Of a stretch of 25,182 nucleotides of DNA, positions 13,389 through 19,679 are shown piece after piece; the first letter of the stretch is position 1; each line of letters starts with the position of its first letter. The stretch is taken from contig JBFWRI010000027.1 in NCBI GenBank assembly GCA_050248995.1, forward strand, positions 1-25,182, written 5' to 3'. Source of the stretch: JBFWRI01 sp050248995 (GTDB taxonomy: Bacteria; Pseudomonadota; Alphaproteobacteria; JAIXQD01). Both the position numbers and the translations under genes were made by a program. Under the pieces are notes generated by a model that searched no databases, was not told the origin of the DNA, and saw only the letters and a program-made list of their open reading frames with translations.

Positions 13389-15998
13389 ATGAATTTTGAC
13401 AAATACACCGATCGCGCGCAGGCCATGATTCAGGCCGCGCAATATCAGGCACTTAAGGCCGGCCACCAGCGCCTGACGCCCGATCATCTGGCCATGGCGC
13501 TGCTGGAAGATTCCGACAACACCGCCAAGAACCTACTGACAGCTGCTGGTGGCAATGCCGCGGCCATCCAGAAAGCCGTGCAAGCTGAACTGGATAAGTT
13601 ACCAAAAATCTTATCCGGCCACGCCAACCTGATGCTGGACCCGACGACGGCGCGTATCCTTGGCACCGCCGAGGAAAAAGCCAAAGCTGCAGGTGACGAC
13701 TATGTAACCGTTGAGCGCATTCTGGAAGCGCTGGCAACCGCGCCGACGTTCGGCAAGATTCTGGAAGATCATGGCATCACGCCGCAGAAACTTTCACAAA
13801 CTATCGCCGCTGCGCGCGGCGGCCGCACGGCCACCAGCGCCAGCGCCGAAAGCCAGTTTGACGCGCTGAAGAAATACGCACGTGATTTAACTGCTATGGC
13901 CCGCGAAGGCAAGCTGGACCCGGTCATCGGTCGCGACGAAGAAATTCGCCGCACAATTCAAGTGCTGGCACGCCGTACCAAGAATAACCCCGTGCTGATT
14001 GGCGAGCCCGGCGTCGGTAAAACCGCCATTGCCGAAGGTTTGGCGCAGCGCATCATCAACGGCGACGTACCGGAAACGCTGAAGGACAAAAAAGTCCTGG
14101 CGCTGGATATGGGCGCGTTGATCGCAGGTGCCAAGTTCCGCGGTGAATTCGAAGAACGCCTGAAATCCGTTATCGAGGAAGTGAAAACGGCGGCAGGCGA
14201 TATCATCCTGTTCATCGACGAGATGCATACACTGGTCGGCGCCGGTAAGACCGACGGCGCGATGGACGCATCGAACCTGCTGAAGCCTGCCTTGGCGCGC
14301 GGCGAGCTGCACTGCATCGGCGCCACCACGCTGGCCGAATACCAGAAATATGTTGAAAAAGATGCCGCGCTGACGCGCCGTTTCCAGCCTGTGTACATTG
14401 AAGAGCCAACGGTTGAGGACACGATTTCGATTTTACGCGGCCTGAAAGAGAAGTACGAGCTGCACCATGGTGTGCGCATCACAGATGGTGCGATTGTCGC
14501 CGCCGCCACACTATCAAAACGCTATATCAACGACCGCTTTCTGCCCGACAAGGCCATCGACCTGATTGACGAAGCCGGTTCGCGCCTGCGCATGACTATC
14601 GACAGCAAGCCCGAAGAGATCGACGAGCTTGACCGGCGCATTATCCAGCTGAAAATCGAACGCGAAGCGCTGAAAAAAGAAAAAGACCGCGCCAGCGCTG
14701 ATCGTCTGGCCAGGCTGGAAGACGAATTGAAAGAGCTGGAGCGCGAACAGAAAGACCTGACCGCGACATGGCAGGCCGAGAAAAGCAAGATCACCAGTGC
14801 GCAACGCATTAAAGAGCAGCTGGATGCCGCGCGCACCGAACTGGAACGCACGCAGCGCGATGGCAATTTCACCCGCGCCGGCGAGCTGGCATACAAAGAC
14901 ATTCCCGCACTGGAAAAGCAGCTGGCCGCCGCATCCACCGTGGCCGAGACCCATATGCTGAGCGAGGCCGTTACCGACAACGATATCGCGCAGGTTGTCG
15001 CGCGCTGGACCGGTATTCCCGTCGACAAGATGCTGGCGGGCGAACAGCAAAAGCTGCTGCACATGGAAGATGAACTGCGCAGCCGAGTGGTCGGGCAAGA
15101 GGCCGCATTACAGGCGGTTTCCAACGCCATCCGCCGCGCACGCGCCGGCATCGCCGATCCGAACCGCCCGATGGGCAGCTTCCTGTTCCTCGGCCCGACC
15201 GGCGTCGGCAAAACCGAGCTGTGCAAAGCGCTGGCTGCCTACCTGTTCAATGACGACAGCGCCATGCAGCGCATCGACATGAGCGAATATATGGAAAAGC
15301 ATGCCGTCGCCCGCCTGATCGGCGCACCGCCGGGCTATGTCGGCTATGATCAGGGTGGTGTGTTGACGGAAGCCGTACGCCGCCGCCCCTATCAGGTCAT
15401 TCTGTTCGATGAAGTTGAAAAGGCGCACCCCGATGTGTTCAACGTGCTGCTGCAGGTGATGGATGACGGCCGCCTGACCGACGGGCAGGGCCGCACCGTC
15501 GATTTCAAGAACACGCTTATCATTCTTACCAGCAACCTTGGCAGCGACGCGCTCACATCGGCCACCGGCGAAGAACTAACGAAGAAAGAGCGCGATGCGG
15601 TGATGGACGCCGTGCGCAAGGCCTTCCGGCCCGAATTCGTCAACCGCCTTGATGACATCATCATCTTCCAGCGCCTTGGCGAAAAAAGCATCGGCGATAT
15701 CGTTGATATCCAGCTCAACAACCTGAATGCGCGGCTGGCCGAGCGCAACATCCGCATCTTCGTCAGCGCGCCCGCGCGCGCATGGCTGGGACAGCATGGC
15801 TACAGCCCTATGTACGGCGCGCGGCCGCTGAAGCGCCTGCTGCAGGAGAAGGTGTTGAACCCGCTGTCTGACATGCTGCTGCGCGGCGACATCAGCGACG
15901 GCGGCGCACTGGAAATCATCCGCGCCAAGGGATCAGGGGGCGACGAACTGGCGCTGAATGTGCTGGGCGAAAAGGAAACCGCCAAATTCCTGCACTAA
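13389..15998 (+). CDS. clpB: ATP-dependent disaggregase ClpB
   Basis: ClpB is the hexameric AAA+ chaperone that, with DnaK, threads aggregated proteins for refolding. The 869-residue protein has a Clp N domain (about 1-145) and NBD1 with Walker A GEPGVGKT (205-212) and Walker B ILFIDEMH. The charged coiled-coil middle domain (about 400-525) distinguishes ClpB from ClpA/ClpC. NBD2 has GPTGVGKT (602-609), VILFDEVEKAH and the D2 small domain. There is no ClpP-binding tripeptide. The ATG at 13389 (MNFDKYTDRA) is used; an in-frame TTG two codons earlier is unlikely. No terminator is visible before the DUF2061 gene. Confidence 0.98.
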   Translation: MNFDKYTDRAQAMIQAAQYQALKAGHQRLTPDHLAMALLEDSDNTAKNLLTAAGGNAAAIQKAVQAELDKLPKILSGHANLMLDPTTARILGTAEEKAKAAGDDYVTVERILEALATAPTFGKILEDHGITPQKLSQTIAAARGGRTATSASAESQFDALKKYARDLTAMAREGKLDPVIGRDEEIRRTIQVLARRTKNNPVLIGEPGVGKTAIAEGLAQRIINGDVPETLKDKKVLALDMGALIAGAKFRGEFEERLKSVIEEVKTAAGDIILFIDEMHTLVGAGKTDGAMDASNLLKPALARGELHCIGATTLAEYQKYVEKDAALTRRFQPVYIEEPTVEDTISILRGLKEKYELHHGVRITDGAIVAAATLSKRYINDRFLPDKAIDLIDEAGSRLRMTIDSKPEEIDELDRRIIQLKIEREALKKEKDRASADRLARLEDELKELEREQKDLTATWQAEKSKITSAQRIKEQLDAARTELERTQRDGNFTRAGELAYKDIPALEKQLAAASTVAETHMLSEAVTDNDIAQVVARWTGIPVDKMLAGEQQKLLHMEDELRSRVVGQEAALQAVSNAIRRARAGIADPNRPMGSFLFLGPTGVGKTELCKALAAYLFNDDSAMQRIDMSEYMEKHAVARLIGAPPGYVGYDQGGVLTEAVRRRPYQVILFDEVEKAHPDVFNVLLQVMDDGRLTDGQGRTVDFKNTLIILTSNLGSDALTSATGEELTKKERDAVMDAVRKAFRPEFVNRLDDIIIFQRLGEKSIGDIVDIQLNNLNARLAERNIRIFVSAPARAWLGQHGYSPMYGARPLKRLLQEKVLNPLSDMLLRGDISDGGALEIIRAKGSGGDELALNVLGEKETAKFLH

Positions 15999-16017
15999 CT
16001 TTTAACCGGTTTTGCGC

Positions 16018-16023
16018 TATATT
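16018..16023 (+). promoter_or_regulatory. Putative -10 of the DUF2061 gene
   Basis: TATATT ends eight bases before the ATG at 16032, with no Shine-Dalgarno in the interval and no clear -35. This is consistent with the leaderless pattern seen at other plus-strand genes here, but read-through from clpB is equally possible. Confidence 0.3.
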
Positions 16024-16031
16024 ATTCAAGC

Positions 16032-16307
16032 ATGCCGATAAAAAGAACCCTGCTTAAAACGCTGTCTTACGCAATTATGCACATGGCCGGGGCCATTACT
16101 GTCGCTTATGTGCTGTCAGGCAGCTGGAAAGTGGCGTTGGCGATCGGCCTGATCGAACCGGTTGTGCAGACGGTGCTGTTCTTCTTCCACGAACGCATAT
16201 GGCATAAAATCGACGCCCCGGGCAAAGACCACCACAACGCGGTGACCGACAGTGTGTCGCCCATCACCCGCGCGGTTGATGTGTTCTTACATAAGCATCC
16301 GCATTAA
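16032..16307 (+). CDS. DUF2061 family small membrane protein
   Basis: This 91-residue protein shows the DUF2061 pattern: RTLLKTLSYAIMHMAGAITV, a short loop, then ALAIGLIEPVVQTVLFFFHERIWHKI. Two TM helices (about 11-30 and 36-56) are followed by a His-rich polar tail (DHHNAV, KHPH). The function of the family is unknown. The gene stops three bases before the stop of the convergent 520-residue gene, so 3' ends are packed here too. Confidence 0.9.
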   Translation: MPIKRTLLKTLSYAIMHMAGAITVAYVLSGSWKVALAIGLIEPVVQTVLFFFHERIWHKIDAPGKDHHNAVTDSVSPITRAVDVFLHKHPH

Positions 16308-16310
16308 GGA

Positions 16311-17873
16311 TTATGGGCAGATAAGATCCTTAAGGAACTGGAAGCGATCCCGTTCATCCGGAAAAGCGGCTACCAGCGCCGCTTCGGCACGCTTGCGATC
16401 AAGGCGCATGTTGTCTTCGCGGAAGGGGAACTTTCTGTTGTGGTCTCGAATGGCCTGGCGGTGACGCCATGCCGCATCGTGTTCATCAATCAGTGTGCGG
16501 GCGTCCCATCCTGTGGGCCATATCGGCTTTTCAGCTTCAATGCCCGGCAGCGTTTGCTGGGCCTCAGCTTCGGCAACGTCGTATGGCATCTTAATTCGTC
16601 TCAGTAAATCCCGCAGGCGCGTTTTATTCGAGTCTTTGCCGACAGCCTCAACATGACTTAAGGCGCCCCCTAAGGCGTTACGCGACAGCACTGATGCTAT
16701 ACCTGTTAGATTTTCGTCCGTCAGGTAATCATCGCCGTCGTCAAAGTACATCAGGTCCATAACAAGCTCGCTATAGCCAAATGAGTTATAAAGATTGAAC
16801 CCGTGCCGCCGCCCTTCGTACATATAGCCCGGTATAGTGAAGTCTTTGGGCCAATCCTCAGCATCAGCTGTATAAACATCACGGCCAATACGCTGAGCAA
16901 ACTCGATACCCTTCTCGATTCCGCTAGAAGTGTCACGCTGCAAGTATGTTTTACTAATGTCGTAATGCAATGTTTTCGCTAAACCAGCAGCAATCCCCAG
17001 TACACGCTCATGCTTGTCGGTATCATCCAGAATGCCTTTATAGGTAAATTCAGCATGTGAGGCCGAGCCCATCATCCCACGATCCAACTGTTTGCGCATG
17101 GCCGAAAAGGCAAAGCGCATGTTCAGGGTAGTTTCCTGCTGCGCATCAAATGTCATATCGTTGTAATTACGCTTGCCGTTCGGCGCGAACGGGCTTTCGA
17201 CAACAATACGCGGGCCGGTATGGATGTATTCGACCAGTAGCGCCAGGTCATCGGCACCCAGTGTTTTCTCACGCAAGGCTTCGTACGTGCTTTCAATCAG
17301 TGCTTCATCCAGCTTCGGGAACTCTAGCTTTATCGGCGCTATATTGTTGATCCACTGTTCGCGGCGCTGGCGGTCGCTGGCCCGCTTCGGCGGGTTCAGC
17401 CATGCCACTTCCACCGGCTTGCCAAGGCCCTTGGCAATGCCAATCAGCCGCTTGTACCGCGCATCATTCAAAATCGCCGGGCTATCAGCGTACACGACCA
17501 CATTGTCGGCGGTCAGCATTTCGGTCACCGCCATGGCATCACCAAGCACCGATCCATGCGATGTGCTGCGATCGATCAGGGCCGACGGATACTTCACCGC
17601 CAGCGCGGTCGGCAGGTTACCCTGCATCAGGCGCTGGTGCATGGCCTTGCACGCCAGGTCAAAGTGCGGGTCGCGGTTGGCGGCGAACGGGTTGGCATCA
17701 AAATCTGGCACATTGTCATACGGCGAGATGATCACTTCGTGGCGCGCATTGTGCCCCAGCACGCGGATAACATTTTCAAGATCAGGATAGTCCAGTGTAC
17801 GGTCGGTGATCTTCGCCCAGATACCTGCGGTAACGTCGTCTGACGGGGGTCCAAAATCGAAAGGCTCGCGCAT
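16311..17873 (-). CDS. Large hypothetical protein, no recognised family
   Basis: I do not recognise this 520-residue protein. It has no signal peptide or TM and is rich in charged residues throughout. Visible segments include an N-terminal acidic stretch (DFGPPSDDV), VVVYADSPAILNDARYKR (about 135-152), NPPKRASDRQRREQW, an Asp-rich YFDDGDDYLTDENLTG (about 380-395), and a C-terminal basic helical part (RDLLRRIKMPYDVAEAEA, NRKFPFREDNMRLDRKRAEA). No Walker motif or metal-binding cluster is seen. Some character of a multi-domain cytoplasmic enzyme is present, but I assign no function. It begins with a GGAG Shine-Dalgarno six bases before ATG and follows a second unknown gene by 96 bases. Confidence 0.85.
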   Translation of the reverse strand: MREPFDFGPPSDDVTAGIWAKITDRTLDYPDLENVIRVLGHNARHEVIISPYDNVPDFDANPFAANRDPHFDLACKAMHQRLMQGNLPTALAVKYPSALIDRSTSHGSVLGDAMAVTEMLTADNVVVYADSPAILNDARYKRLIGIAKGLGKPVEVAWLNPPKRASDRQRREQWINNIAPIKLEFPKLDEALIESTYEALREKTLGADDLALLVEYIHTGPRIVVESPFAPNGKRNYNDMTFDAQQETTLNMRFAFSAMRKQLDRGMMGSASHAEFTYKGILDDTDKHERVLGIAAGLAKTLHYDISKTYLQRDTSSGIEKGIEFAQRIGRDVYTADAEDWPKDFTIPGYMYEGRRHGFNLYNSFGYSELVMDLMYFDDGDDYLTDENLTGIASVLSRNALGGALSHVEAVGKDSNKTRLRDLLRRIKMPYDVAEAEAQQTLPGIEAEKPIWPTGWDARTLIDEHDAAWRHRQAIRDHNRKFPFREDNMRLDRKRAEAALVAAFPDERDRFQFLKDLICP

Positions 17874-17900
17874 AAGAATCTCCGCTGGAATATGGGCGGG

Positions 17901-17930
17901 ATACTAGCGAGAGCGGCCCCTGCGCCGCAA
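17901..17930 (-). promoter_or_regulatory. Putative promoter of the 520-residue gene
   Basis: On the minus strand TTGCGG (17930-17925) and TAGTAT (17906-17901) are spaced by 18 bases. The message would carry a leader of about 20 bases containing GGAG. Upstream, TTAACAG occurs twice with eight bases between, and TTAAC/GTTAA form a small inverted repeat in 17945-17970. Confidence 0.4.
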
Positions 17931-17969
17931 GGGCTGCCTTTTATCTGTTAACGGTTTCCCTGTTAATAA

Positions 17970-18461
17970 CTAAGCGCAGAAAAGGCGCATTGTAGCAGCG
18001 CCAAACGGCAGTTCGGCTTCTGTCGCTTCGCCTTTTGCCTGCCGGGCAGCGATTTCACGCGCGAAAGCCTGCACGTCATCACGCGTTGTTGCCAGCGCGG
18101 TTTCGTATTCCAGTGCTGTCGGCGGGATCGCCTCGCCCAGAATCTCAACCCCCATCACTTCAGCCATGGTCATGCGCTCGAACTCCGGCGATACGAAAGC
18201 CGAATCCGAACCCCGCACGACAGGGATGACTGTACTCGTCGCCTGCTGCGCGGCGATACGCGCCACACGGGCTGGGATGTCTTCATCAAGATTGGAAAAA
18301 ACTTTTGCGGCCGGCGGCGGCTGGTCATCCAGCGCCTCGGCCAGAAACTTGATGGCGCGTGCTTCCTGCGGCGTTGCCGCCCGTGTCGCGCCACGGCTAT
18401 GAATGGTGATGCCTGACGTAAGCTCCTCAACTAAAGATTCGGTATTGGCCTGACTCTTCAT
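17970..18461 (-). CDS. Hypothetical protein, no recognised family
   Basis: This 163-residue soluble protein is acidic and Ala-rich and I do not recognise it. The N-terminal third is probably flexible. The centre has a VIPVVRGSDSAFVSPEFERM segment (about 79-98). The C-terminal half is predicted helical (DDVQAFAREIAARQAKGEAT). It has a strong Shine-Dalgarno, GGGAGG five bases before ATG. A perfect DnaA box (TTATCCACA read on this strand) lies 26 bases upstream of the start. It is followed on the same strand by the 520-residue unknown gene, which has its own promoter-like sequence, so the two may or may not be one operon. Confidence 0.78.
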   Translation of the reverse strand: MKSQANTESLVEELTSGITIHSRGATRAATPQEARAIKFLAEALDDQPPPAAKVFSNLDEDIPARVARIAAQQATSTVIPVVRGSDSAFVSPEFERMTMAEVMGVEILGEAIPPTALEYETALATTRDDVQAFAREIAARQAKGEATEAELPFGAATMRLFCA

Positions 18462-18486
18462 CTTCGCCTCCCAAAATCACGTTGCC

Positions 18487-18495
18487 TGTGGATAA
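18487..18495 (-). promoter_or_regulatory. Perfect DnaA box upstream of the 163-residue gene
   Basis: The plus strand reads TGTGGATAA, the exact complement of the consensus DnaA box TTATCCACA. It lies in the predicted promoter/leader zone of the minus-strand gene starting at 18461. A single nine-base match can occur by chance. A second perfect copy occurs at 22641-22649 in a matching position. Confidence 0.5.
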
Positions 18496-18529
18496 CCGGG
18501 ATGGTTGTCCAGAGTACTATGTCTACACT

Positions 18530-18708
18530 TGGGATATCACCTGCCCGCGATCCCATGCTCAACGCTAACACCGGATTGCGGACATTTCGCGTAAAATCAA
18601 CCGCTGCACTGCATCAATTCTTTTTCCATAAATTGCGATGCAGATTGCGGGCAGCCGATAAATGCCAAAACGCACCCCATTGAAAAACCTTGGTAAGTTT
18701 TTGGCATT
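18530..18708. repeat. Cluster of inverted repeats in an apparently non-coding stretch
   Basis: Three dyads occur between the 163-residue gene and the 57-residue ORF. TGGGAT (18530-18535) pairs with ATCCCA (18550-18555). CTGCATCAATT (18609-18619) pairs with AATT plus GATGCAG (18631-18643) with a two-base bulge. AATGCCAAAA (18661-18670) pairs perfectly with TTTTGGCATT (18699-18708), and an AAAAA/TTTTT plus CTT/AAG hairpin is nested inside. No T-tract follows any of them, so they look like operators or a structured RNA, not terminators. ATTGCG recurs three times. No supported CDS is seen in 18496-18728. Confidence 0.6.
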
Positions 18709-18724
18709 CCGCTTGCGTTACTAT
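18701..18724 (+). promoter_or_regulatory. Candidate promoter of the 57-residue ORF: sigma54-like -24/-12 or sigma70 -10
   Basis: TTGGCATTCCGCTTGCG (18701-18717) has the GG and GC doublets of a sigma54 promoter at the correct ten-base separation, plus the TTGGCA and TTGC cores. It predicts a start at about 18728, one base before ATG 18729. Alternatively TACTAT (18719-18724) is a sigma70-type -10. The -24 half overlaps the right arm of the 10-bp inverted repeat. Confidence 0.35.
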
Positions 18725-18728
18725 CAGC

Positions 18729-18902
18729 ATGTCAAACCGGCCCCTACATTCATATTCAGCAACTTTCCAGGCAGCCCTGGCCGCCTTGCAGGCGGTCACC
18801 GAACTGCCTTCCGATCTTGCACAAAGTTTCTACCGGCTAGCCGCCCGCCGCACGCATTTCGGGCCTGTTTCGGCACAGGAAGATAATCCTGATAGCGAAT
18901 AA
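18729..18902 (+). CDS. Small hypothetical protein
   Basis: This is a 57-residue ORF with GC-rich codon use like the neighbouring genes. It contains one predicted helix (FQAALAALQAVTEL), an RLAARRTHFG segment and an acidic tail (AQEDNPDSE). It has no TM or known motif. I prefer the ATG at 18729 over the in-frame ATG at 18690, because the latter lies within the inverted-repeat region and the promoter-like elements end just before 18729. Coding status is unproven. Confidence 0.45.
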   Translation: MSNRPLHSYSATFQAALAALQAVTELPSDLAQSFYRLAARRTHFGPVSAQEDNPDSE

Positions 18903-18958
18903 ACAATCCACATCATTTTTCCTGCGCTTTCCGGAAAATTCTTGACGCACTTTGCGGT

Positions 18959-19009
18959 TGACGCGCGCAGGTGAAGTTGGTTTTATCCGGCCTTCCTTGC
19001 CCCCAAGGA
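18959..19009 (+). promoter_or_regulatory. Putative promoter and operator of the S24-like regulator
   Basis: TTGACG (18959-18964) and TTTATC (18982-18987) are 17 bases apart; a second TTGACG lies at 18943. Between promoter and ATG (19040) is a perfect inverted repeat TCCTTG-CCCC-CAAGGA (18994-19009), placed where an autoregulatory operator would be expected. Only a weak Shine-Dalgarno (AAGAAAG) is seen. Confidence 0.4.
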
Positions 19010-19039
19010 TCACAAGCACGGACAATAAGAAAGACACTG

Positions 19040-19672
19040 ATGTTAAAACATCCTGATATCTGGCGCGCGATTGACGAACTGGCGGCGCGCTATGGATTCT
19101 CTCCTTCCGGTCTCGCGCGCGAAGCCGGGCTGGATGCCACGACCTTCAACGCGTCGAAGCGTTCGGCCGCCGACGGCAAGAAACGCTGGCCGTCGACCGA
19201 AAGCATTGCCAAGATTCTGGATGTGACCGGTGCCAGCTTCATGGAGTTTGCGGCTCTGGTTGCGCGCACCAGCTTCAAGAACAAGATTCAGGTGCTGTCT
19301 TTGACGGCGGCGGCCAAAAGCGGCAACTTTGACGCCGATGGCAAGCTGGCCGGCAAGGCATGGACAAAACACACCATCAATGCAGGCGTCGACGACGAAA
19401 ACGCTTTCGGTATCCGTGTTACAGGAAAGGCCCTTGAACCCTTTTTTCGTGCGGATTCCCTGCTGATTGCCTGTCCCGGCGCCAAAGTCCAGAAAGGTGA
19501 CCGGGCGGCAGTTGTCACCGCTGACGGCGTGCTGACATTGCGTGAAATCACGCGGATCAACGGCAAGACGTATGACATGACGACTTTGGTCGCCACCGGA
19601 CGCGCCGGCAAGACAACCCTCACGGCCGGCGAACTGCGCGTGCTTGCAAAAATCGCCATGGTGGTGGAATAA
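19040..19672 (+). CDS. HTH transcriptional regulator with degenerate S24 (LexA/CI-like) domain
   Basis: The 210-residue protein has an N-terminal HTH (about 1-75; IWRAIDELAARYGFSPSGLA and the WPSTESIAKIL helix) of a type widespread in alphaproteobacteria. The C-terminal S24 fold (about 120-210) is recognisable from AFGIRVTG, ADSLLIACPGAKVQKGDR and DGVLTLRE. In active relatives the catalytic Ser lies in G-D-S-M-x-P and the Lys in a V-M-A-K strand. Here they read GKALEP (A131) and TLRE (R168), so the dyad appears lost and self-cleavage is unlikely. The ATG at 19040 is chosen; an upstream in-frame GTG at 18971 would start inside the promoter region. Housekeeping neighbours argue against a prophage. 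Confidence 0.88.
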   Translation: MLKHPDIWRAIDELAARYGFSPSGLAREAGLDATTFNASKRSAADGKKRWPSTESIAKILDVTGASFMEFAALVARTSFKNKIQVLSLTAAAKSGNFDADGKLAGKAWTKHTINAGVDDENAFGIRVTGKALEPFFRADSLLIACPGAKVQKGDRAAVVTADGVLTLREITRINGKTYDMTTLVATGRAGKTTLTAGELRVLAKIAMVVE

Positions 19673-19678
19673 TCCACC
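19663..19678 (+). promoter_or_regulatory. Hairpin at the regulator/lysS junction
   Basis: GGTGGA-ATAA-TCCACC forms a perfect six-base-pair hairpin that includes the regulator's stop TAA and ends one base before the lysS ATG. No other Shine-Dalgarno is present for lysS. A ribosome terminating on the regulator would melt it, suggesting translational coupling. Confidence 0.5.
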
Positions 19679-19679
19679 C

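Noticed and set aside
18501..18683. A 60-codon plus-strand ORF
   Set aside because: It runs through two inverted repeats, has no ribosome-binding sequence, and its protein has no plausible features.
19040..19672. S24-like regulator as a prophage repressor marking a mobile element
   Set aside because: No integrase, attachment repeats or phage genes nearby; it is tightly coupled to lysS and resembles chromosomal alphaproteobacterial regulators.
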